Shown here: one piece after another, positions 58,658-64,000 of the stretch
Numbering within the stretch: the first letter of the stretch is position 1
Layout of the letters: each line of letters opens with the position of its first letter
NCBI GenBank assembly: GCA_965224205.1
Contig: CBDCYN010000010.1
Location: 1 to 64,000, forward strand
Length of the DNA stretch: 64,000 bases
From: CBDCYN01 sp965224205
GTDB lineage: Bacteria > Planctomycetota > Phycisphaerae > Phycisphaerales > Phycisphaeraceae
Direction: 5' to 3'
Notes under the pieces: generated by a model
Database searches by the model: none
What the model saw: only the letters and a program-made list of their open reading frames with translations
What the model was told of the DNA's origin: nothing
Made by a program: the position numbers and the translations under genes

Positions 58658-59527
58658 GTGCTACGGACATTCACGTGCAGCCCGTGATGGCTGCGGCGAG
58701 CCAGATGAATGCGGCGAAGTTCTCGGCTTTCTTTTCATAGCGGGTGGCGACGCGGCGGCATTGTTTGATGCGGCGGAAGAAGCGTTCGATCACGTTGCGG
58801 TGTTTGTAGCGGCGACGGTCGTAACGCTTCCTGCGTTTGCGAGTGGGGTTGGGACGTATGCATGACTTGGCCTTTGCCTCACGGATGAGTTGGCGAAGCG
58901 CGTTGCTGTCGTAGGCGGCATCGGCGATGACATGTTTGGGCTTCAAGCCTGACAGCAGCACCGGGGCCTGGGGGGCGTCGCCACGCTGCCCGGCGGTGAC
59001 CACCATCCGCAGCAACCGGCCATTCTGGTCTACTGCCGCGTGTAGCTTGGTCGTCAGCCCGCCGCGGGATCGGCCCAGGCATCGACGGGTGTCGGCGTCT
59101 TCTTTTTTTCGTGGAGCAACCTTCGGCCGGTCGAGGCGGTCGGGTGGGCCTTGACGCTGGTCGAGTCCAGTTGCAGTTCTTCGGGCGCGTCGTCGTCGAC
59201 CAGATCCGGGTCACCCAACGCCTTGGCGACCCGTTGCCACACGCCCGACGCACACCAGCGGTCGTATCGCTTCCACACGCTGTTGGGCTTGCCGAAGCGT
59301 TCGGGCAGATCATCCCAAGGGATGCCGGTCTTGAGGACGTAGAGCACCGCGTTGACGAACAGGCGGTTGTCAGCGGCGGTGCGGCCGGGGTCGCCCGTCT
59401 TTCCGGGCAAGTGATCGCGGATGCGCTCCCATTGTTCATCGGTCAGTTCGTGGCGTCGTCGCATCGGGGTCCTCCATGACCTCAAATGCAATCATAGGCC
59501 AGAATCATGAATGTCCGTAGCACCTAG
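58654..59527 (-). mobile_element. IS5-family insertion sequence, copy 2
   Basis: The 866-bp element at 58658-59523, apparently identical to the copy at 26567-27432 and in the same orientation, flanked by its own CTAG copies. Confidence 0.9.
58671..59464 (-). CDS. IS5-family transposase, copy 2
   Basis: The same two-frame transposase as at 26580-27373, start at ATG 59464, frame change at the same A-run. Both copies keep both frames open, supporting programmed frameshifting. Confidence 0.85.
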
Positions 59528-59866
59528 AGCATTTATCAGTTGGTTATACAGGCTGTCGATCACGCGTTGAGACCCGGGCAGCTGATACAACCGCCAGCCG
59601 ATGAGTATCGACGATAGGTTGCACTATACATATGCGGGGCATATCGGACCTCGGCCTCCGTTTCTCTTGCGGTCCTTTATCCAGCGAAGCGTCTTACCCC
59701 CCTAGCGTTAGCGGCGTGAGCTGGCCGGGGAAGGTCAGCTCACGATCGTGTGCGGCTGCACTCGTCCCTCGGGTACCAAAGCCTCTTGGCCTACGATCTT
59801 CAGACCGTCTGACCTTACCCATCCTACAGTCTACAATCCTTAGGAAAGATCAACTGAAGGGAAGCC
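59528..59866. other. leader region with hairpin before the zinc-ribbon gene
   Basis: No intact gene. An 11-bp hairpin GTGAGCTGGCC/GGTCAGCTCAC lies at 59716-59743 in the likely 5' leader of the next gene. On the minus strand, 59528-59620 reads ILIGWRLYQLPGSQRVIDSL, which may be the tail of a lost gene (DCC/DUF393-like at best, weak). Confidence 0.4.
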
Positions 59867-60385
59867 ATGGATAAGGACCTCTTTGAGAAGATAGACCCGC
59901 TCGTCGATGACATCGCAGGCCAGATCAGCGAATTGATCGATGGCGACACCCTGAGCAAACTCAAGCAGAAACTTGCCGACGTGAGCCGTGAACTGAGCGG
60001 GTATTCTCTGACGCTCGAAATGAACGTGCAGCTCTTCGATCCCGAATACGAACGGAGCCTGCCGCTGCTTCAAACCGGTCTAGCCTCGTCCGATGGTGAG
60101 ACGCCGTATCAGATCTGGGGCGATTCGACCCCTCATCGGTACATCGTCAACGGTGAAATGATGATCGTTCCTCACGACCACTGCCCTGAGTGCTGGGGAC
60201 GCTGGGAAGCAAAGGGACTGCACCCGAATTGTCCGCAGTGTGGCGTGGCCATGGGCGACCAGATCAAGCTGTTGCTAGATTCCGACCGCTGCCCACATTG
60301 TGAAGACGGCACGGTGACCGTCAGCCAGCCCCGGTGCACCCAATGTGGCTTGACCGTCAATCCAGATCACGTCCAATGGGGATAA
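59867..60385 (+). CDS. zinc-ribbon protein of unknown function
   Basis: A 172-residue protein with GAAGGGAAG before the ATG. The N-terminal ~60 residues are helical (DPLVDDIAGQISELIDGDTL). The C-terminal half holds CPECW, CPQCG, CPHC and CTQCG pairs, enough for two zinc ribbons, plus an HDH before the first. Double zinc ribbons often bind nucleic acids or stabilise complexes. Family not recognised. Confidence 0.7.
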   Translation: MDKDLFEKIDPLVDDIAGQISELIDGDTLSKLKQKLADVSRELSGYSLTLEMNVQLFDPEYERSLPLLQTGLASSDGETPYQIWGDSTPHRYIVNGEMMIVPHDHCPECWGRWEAKGLHPNCPQCGVAMGDQIKLLLDSDRCPHCEDGTVTVSQPRCTQCGLTVNPDHVQWG

Positions 60386-60591
60386 GCAGGATGACCTCAG
60401 AATACTTGAAACAAGAAGACTAGAGACCGGTGACTCTCGTTCACCCTTTCCCCCTCCCGTCCAGGATGCCACGCTTTTCCTACCCCCCTACCGCTCAGGA
60501 ATTGCCTGACCTACGGCCTGGAGACGTCGAATTATTCATATCACCCGAGTAACGGATGTCGAACGAAACCCAAGTGATGGTCACATGTCAT

Positions 60592-61530
60592 CTAATCGTT
60601 GCCATAGTCCGGTTCGTAGTCTGGTTCGACCTCTCGGGTATCTTCAAATTCGGTGGGCAAATCCCCGTCTGAGATTTCGTCGTTGCCGTGGAGAACCAGT
60701 CCGCACCCATTGCAATTGAACGATTCAGACGTAAACACTACATTTTCGAACTGCCATACACCCATCTCGTCGTACTCAATAGGGAGACGATGGCTCTCTG
60801 CCTCGTACCCGAACAGCCAACCCTTTGCCGTACAGGCTGGACAAAGAACCCGACAATGTGAATCGGATTCGAGGTAGGTATTCCGATGGGCGGCAGGAGT
60901 GTACGTCTGCTCAATGAATTCAAGTAAGGCCCGTCGTTCGTCAGATTCTGGGGGGTACCGCTCGTCGAATTCCTTGCGGCAACGAGCGATTCGAGCTTCG
61001 ACAGCGGTTGCCCGAGTTCGTGAAGAGTCTGCGATCACTTCTCGAGCTCGGGCTGCGTCGTCAGCCCCAACCCAGTCATCCAACGACCGACCGGTGAGTC
61101 CAGATAGTAGGTCCGCAATAGTCCAAAACTGCGGTATCCAAGCGCGTTGATCGAGATCTATAGTGGGGCTCGACCCGGTATGAAGCTCTTCGTTACGGCG
61201 ATTCGCCATCAGCAAGCAGAAGCGATTTGCACGATGGTCATACTCCCTAAAGACGGAGGCAAGTCGTTCATAGGTCGTCTTTGCAGCGATCGACCGCGTA
61301 GCATCGGTAACTGGACGTCCACACGCGACCAGAAGACTGCCTACCTTCGTTGGATCTGCGACCAACACAGGATGAACTGTTGCCAGGGCGGCCTTGCCTA
61401 GAAGTTCGAGAGCGAGAGCAGCCCAGGTATGGAAAGTCGATGGGTCTCCAGCATCTCGAGCAGCAATGCCGCGCTCGATGAAAATTTTAGACTTCGACCA
61501 AAGTGCTGTGGGATCAAACGGAGTTGTCAT
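60592..61530 (-). CDS. hypothetical protein coupled to a dioxygenase gene
   Basis: A 312-residue protein from ATG 61530, which overlaps the stop of the dioxygenase gene (ATGA). The N-terminal ~190 residues are helical, with the phrase ALALELLGKAALATVHPVLVADP and RRNEELHTGSS, recalling HEPN-like or ApeA-like defence proteins only faintly. The C-terminal part has CPACTAKG and CNGCG pairs, a zinc ribbon, and an acidic tail. The function is unknown; the coupling suggests a joint task with the dioxygenase. Confidence 0.6.
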   Translation of the reverse strand: MTTPFDPTALWSKSKIFIERGIAARDAGDPSTFHTWAALALELLGKAALATVHPVLVADPTKVGSLLVACGRPVTDATRSIAAKTTYERLASVFREYDHRANRFCLLMANRRNEELHTGSSPTIDLDQRAWIPQFWTIADLLSGLTGRSLDDWVGADDAARAREVIADSSRTRATAVEARIARCRKEFDERYPPESDERRALLEFIEQTYTPAAHRNTYLESDSHCRVLCPACTAKGWLFGYEAESHRLPIEYDEMGVWQFENVVFTSESFNCNGCGLVLHGNDEISDGDLPTEFEDTREVEPDYEPDYGND

Positions 61531-62201
61531 GTTGTCACCAGAGTACGAAGAAGACATCTATCATAGGAATGAGTAGCAGGTCGGGAGTGAAACATCTTCC
61601 AGTTATCGATGATCAATAGATCACCTTGCTTCCAGTGGTGAGGAGTTGGGCGAGCCTGTCGAAGCCGTAGGCGTAGGCGGGCGACAGCTTCTGATGCGTC
61701 GGATGATGCTGGCTCCATGCAGCCGGGGTCGAAGCGAAGGAAGTGTCTGGCGACGTCGAAAGCAGTGGAGAAGAAGCTATGTCGCCCACTTCGAATTCGA
61801 AAGACTGCCCTTCGGAGTATCACTTCATCATCGGGTGCAATATACCGCCGCCATTTCAATAACAGCGTTGGAGTGGTAGTGTCGGCCGATCTAGGTGCAG
61901 CGAGTAGCACGTAGCGGCAAGGCGTCGGCCAGTTAGCCGTATCCATATGCCAGGGTAGATCCGTAGAGCCGTAGATTGCGCTCAGTGATCGTGGATGCGC
62001 CGCAGCCATGGGCAACGGGCGCAACTGGTCAACGGTTGATCCACCGGGCCTCGAAGGCACGGGTCGGCCGAGGGAACGACTGAATGTCACGATTTCGCTC
62101 GCCCCATTGCGAATGCACGTTGATCCTTCGGAGTTGAGAATGTCCATCTGAACGCTGGTCAGACCCTGATGCATCATTTCATCATAATATGGCCAGGTCA
62201 T
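61527..62201 (-). CDS. TauD/TfdA-like 2-oxoglutarate dioxygenase
   Basis: A 224-residue Fe(II)/2-oxoglutarate-dependent oxygenase fold. The metal-binding HxD appears in LPWHMDTANWP and the distal His in WKMFHSRPA, with the 2-oxoglutarate-binding Arg in RCLLRTL. Length is short for TauD (~280), the N-terminus being reduced. It precedes a zinc-ribbon protein in a two-gene operon. Substrate unknown; it may act in small-molecule tailoring or modify a macromolecule. Confidence 0.68.
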   Translation of the reverse strand: MTWPYYDEMMHQGLTSVQMDILNSEGSTCIRNGASEIVTFSRSLGRPVPSRPGGSTVDQLRPLPMAAAHPRSLSAIYGSTDLPWHMDTANWPTPCRYVLLAAPRSADTTTPTLLLKWRRYIAPDDEVILRRAVFRIRSGRHSFFSTAFDVARHFLRFDPGCMEPASSDASEAVARLRLRLRQARPTPHHWKQGDLLIIDNWKMFHSRPATHSYDRCLLRTLVTT

Positions 62202-62347
62202 TACCTAAATTCGATATCTCCTATCAGTCGCTTTTCGGAGTCTGTATCGTTGGATTTCAGGCCATCCGATTGCAGTCACATATATGGCGGTTGGTGACAG
62301 CTTCGCTAGCATTCGGCAGTACGTGATGAGAACGCGACTATCCCCGA

Positions 62348-62890
62348 TCACGAGTCGCCTCGGACCAGCCGCAGAGAGTTCGGGTGCGATGCGGGACCGA
62401 CCAACTCTTTCAATCGATCAATCGCCTGGTCATAACCGATGGCACTCAGCGGGACCCGGTTGAGCTGCCTCTGGAGTCGAGGCATGTCACAGCGGCTTAA
62501 CCCCCCTTCTGCTTCGATGGAGACCCGACATTGGACCGCCAGGTCGTTCATGGACCCCAGGACGCTGCGGTTATTGGTTCGCGCGATCATGCACGAATCA
62601 CGATCGATTCCTGGCAGGACCGCAACTGACAAGCCCTCGGAACGCAGCGCCTCGTCGACATGGCTGAGAAAAAAAAGTCTGAAATCGATCAGATCTGCCT
62701 TGCGTACGCGAGGCACAAGAAACGAAAACAGAGTCTGCGCATGGGTAAACACGATGCACTTATGCCGATCCAGCCGCAACAGGTTTCCAAACCAGGTATC
62801 AAGCTCACCACCCAGATCGTCCCCGTCAGTGACTGTCGTGAGCTTCATTCCCAGCTCTTTTAACAGCTTCGTTGTGCACCGTATGACCAT
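62348..62890 (-). CDS. DUF6933-like protein
   Basis: A ~180-residue protein, start ATG 62890 (MVIRCTTKLLKEL). The phrases WFGNLLRLDRHKCIVFTHAQTLFSFLVP and then DLIDFRLFFLSHVDEAL match a family of small proteins of unknown function found in accessory DNA. No catalytic motif is apparent. It is a single gene between the dioxygenase pair and the zeta-toxin pair. Confidence 0.65.
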   Translation of the reverse strand: MVIRCTTKLLKELGMKLTTVTDGDDLGGELDTWFGNLLRLDRHKCIVFTHAQTLFSFLVPRVRKADLIDFRLFFLSHVDEALRSEGLSVAVLPGIDRDSCMIARTNNRSVLGSMNDLAVQCRVSIEAEGGLSRCDMPRLQRQLNRVPLSAIGYDQAIDRLKELVGPASHPNSLRLVRGDS

Positions 62891-62967
62891 ACATAGGGTC
62901 CAAATCACCCTCGACTGGGCAGAGCGTATTGCCATCTGACGCCCTCTACTCCTTACCGCCTATTTTC

Positions 62968-63177
62968 TCACGAATCTTCGTAGTCCTCTGATCGGGTTGT
63001 ATCACGCTCCTGGACTGCATGTGGGTTGATCACTTCAACCTTGCCGTTTCTCGAAATGACAAGCGATTGCCCATGCTTCTTGAGGGATGCAACCTCACGA
63101 CGGATAGCCTCTTTTAAGCCATCGTGGATAGCCTTTCGCTCAAGCTCTTCAGTGCCGTGGTATTCGTTAGCTTTCAT
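62968..63177 (-). CDS. small partner of a zeta-toxin-like kinase
   Basis: A 69-residue protein from ATG 63177, overlapping the kinase gene by 11 bases. Helical N-terminus (EELERKAIHDGLKEAIRREVASLKKHG), then a strand turn QSLVISRNGKVEVI. Position downstream and coupled suggests an antitoxin-like or accessory role, although it differs from the classical epsilon antitoxin, which is encoded before zeta. Confidence 0.55.
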   Translation of the reverse strand: MKANEYHGTEELERKAIHDGLKEAIRREVASLKKHGQSLVISRNGKVEVINPHAVQERDTTRSEDYEDS

Positions 63178-63769
63178 TGGCGATTCGTTCCATAAGCTCA
63201 AATCGGTCTTCGTCGAGTATCTTTGTCTTAATATCCTTTCCGCCCCAGGACACAACTTCAAGATCCTCATTAGAATTATCGCATACATCCCACCGGTCGG
63301 ACAACGGCACGTAGAGCTGAAAGAAATTTTTCAGGCCCCGGATATATCGTCGTCGGATATCCACCTCAGGGACATTGTGACCACCACGCTCAACACGGGC
63401 TTTGACTCGAGCAACCGCCAGATCGGCGCTTCGCAACCACAGATAAATGACCGAGATACGATAGCCATTCTTCTGAGCGCCGCGCAGGAACGGAGCAAAA
63501 GTCCTCGACGCTAACGTGGTTTCAAAGGCAAAGCTTTCGCGACGGGACGCCAATCGATGAATCCGATCGAGCATGAGTCGTCCCGCCTGGATGGCTGTCG
63601 TCTGTGGGGCAAGTGGGGAGAGCCCCTGAGCGATCAGATCCGCGTTTACGAACTGATCGATGCCGATTGTCTCGGGCAGTAGGAATCGTGCCGCGGTCGT
63701 TTTCCCTGCCCCATTAGGGCCGCCAAGGACAATGATTTCTGGCTTTCGCCGTGTTGGATCATTTTTCAT
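63167..63769 (-). CDS. zeta-toxin-like P-loop kinase
   Basis: A 200-residue P-loop protein from ATG 63769. Walker A GGPNGAGKTT is at about 16-25, followed by YVNAD-like FVNADLIAQGL, then ESFAFETTLAS and YLWLRSADLAVARVKARV. This is the single-domain group of zeta-like kinases that phosphorylate nucleotide-sugars or related substrates. It is often found with a small partner protein, as here. Addiction-type plasmid maintenance is likely but not shown. Confidence 0.8.
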   Translation of the reverse strand: MKNDPTRRKPEIIVLGGPNGAGKTTAARFLLPETIGIDQFVNADLIAQGLSPLAPQTTAIQAGRLMLDRIHRLASRRESFAFETTLASRTFAPFLRGAQKNGYRISVIYLWLRSADLAVARVKARVERGGHNVPEVDIRRRYIRGLKNFFQLYVPLSDRWDVCDNSNEDLEVVSWGGKDIKTKILDEDRFELMERIANES

Positions 63770-63799
63770 CCGGCCATGATCCCACGGAAGTGAAGCCAC

Positions 63800-63979
63800 G
63801 TGCAAATTCAAAGATCTGCTCCCCCACCGCTGCCTGTCTCTTTACGGCTTCCGGGGGACCTCGTGGCGAAGCTACGAACCGTGGCCACGGATCGGCGAAA
63901 CACGGGAAGCACCCCCTACACGCAAGGAGCGATCATCGAAGTGGCTCTACGGGAATGGCTTGAACGAAACAAGAGCTAA
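63800..63979 (+). CDS. 59-residue ribbon-helix-helix protein
   Basis: Starts at GTG 63800 with GGAAG ten bases upstream; an in-frame stop at 63791 excludes earlier starts. The sequence PVSLRLPGDLVAKLRTVA and then YTQGAIIEVALREWLERN follows the ribbon-helix-helix pattern. It is divergent from the zeta-like gene and so could be its repressor, or a plasmid copy or transfer regulator. It is too short for many gene finders. Confidence 0.65.
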   Translation: MQIQRSAPPPLPVSLRLPGDLVAKLRTVATDRRNTGSTPYTQGAIIEVALREWLERNKS

Positions 63980-64000
63980 GGGGACTCGGACTCACCTTCA

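Noticed and set aside
26567..59523. Composite transposon bounded by the two IS5 copies
   Set aside because: Each copy has its own matching CTAG duplication, so each inserted on its own.

Overview
This window is mobile accessory DNA: a plasmid-type (or integrative-conjugative) backbone followed by layers of insertion sequences and cargo. No rRNA, tRNA, CRISPR array or core chromosomal operon was found. The host cannot be fixed from the sequence alone. Several small plasmid-type proteins (the 27.6 kb protein, the DUF6876 protein, the sigma-70-like factor) resemble those I associate with Planctomycetota, while the stress cargo resembles proteobacterial islands. A Planctomycetota plasmid carrying imported cargo is my best guess, not a demonstrated fact.

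Region 1 (0.1-6.3 kb) holds replication and partition functions. A winged-helix Rep-like protein reads leftward. Its leader region carries a divergent small RNA with its own promoter and terminator, a candidate counter-transcribed copy-number RNA, and this block is duplicated together with the 5' end of rep. About ten iteron-like repeats follow, then parA and a ribbon-helix-helix partner. Region 2 (6.5-22.7 kb) is an IncP/Trb-like conjugation module: traF split by an IS630 element, a relaxase, a second relaxase-like protein with a decayed nuclease and a DUF3363-like tail, the VirD4 coupling protein, a ribbon-helix-helix protein, trbB, three tandem trbC-like pilins, trbD, trbE, trbJ, trbL, trbF, trbG and trbI. 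A convergent sigma-70-like factor closes it. The C-terminal module of the relaxase is homologous to that of Rep.

Region 3 (23.4-25.6 kb) has no convincing protein gene. It holds a 265-nt RNA-like element closed by a 15-position stem, two related ~145-nt RNA-like elements whose closing stems differ by compensatory change, and a 342-bp MITE with perfect 22-bp inverted repeats and a 5-bp target duplication. Region 4 (25.8-32.9 kb) has an MT-A70 methyltransferase clipped by an IS5-family element, small plasmid-type genes, a broken SRAP/YedK gene, an IS21 element and a Tn3 transposase remnant. Region 5 (33.2-39.7 kb) pairs a tyrosine recombinase with a 1758-residue protein combining a nuclease-like N-terminus and a STAND-type P-loop, a probable anti-phage sensor. 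A perfect 15-6-15 inverted repeat next to the recombinase looks like its crossover site.

Region 6 (39.9-57.2 kb) is stress cargo: two GT4 plus GH130 modules flanking an RRM protein, a fatty acid desaturase, a site-2 protease with CBS domains, a DUF502 protein, HflK/HflC, two MpsC/DUF2294 proteins, a ferritin-like protein, DUF1269 and DUF3309 proteins and small membrane peptides. Four transcription units here each start with the same ~105-109-nt hairpin RNA ending in a T-run, which suggests a shared attenuator or small-RNA regulon. Region 7 (57.3-64 kb) has a frameshifted IS701-like element abutting a second IS5 copy, then a zinc-ribbon protein, a TauD-like dioxygenase with a coupled partner, a DUF6933-like protein, a zeta-toxin-like kinase with a small partner, and a 59-residue ribbon-helix-helix protein.
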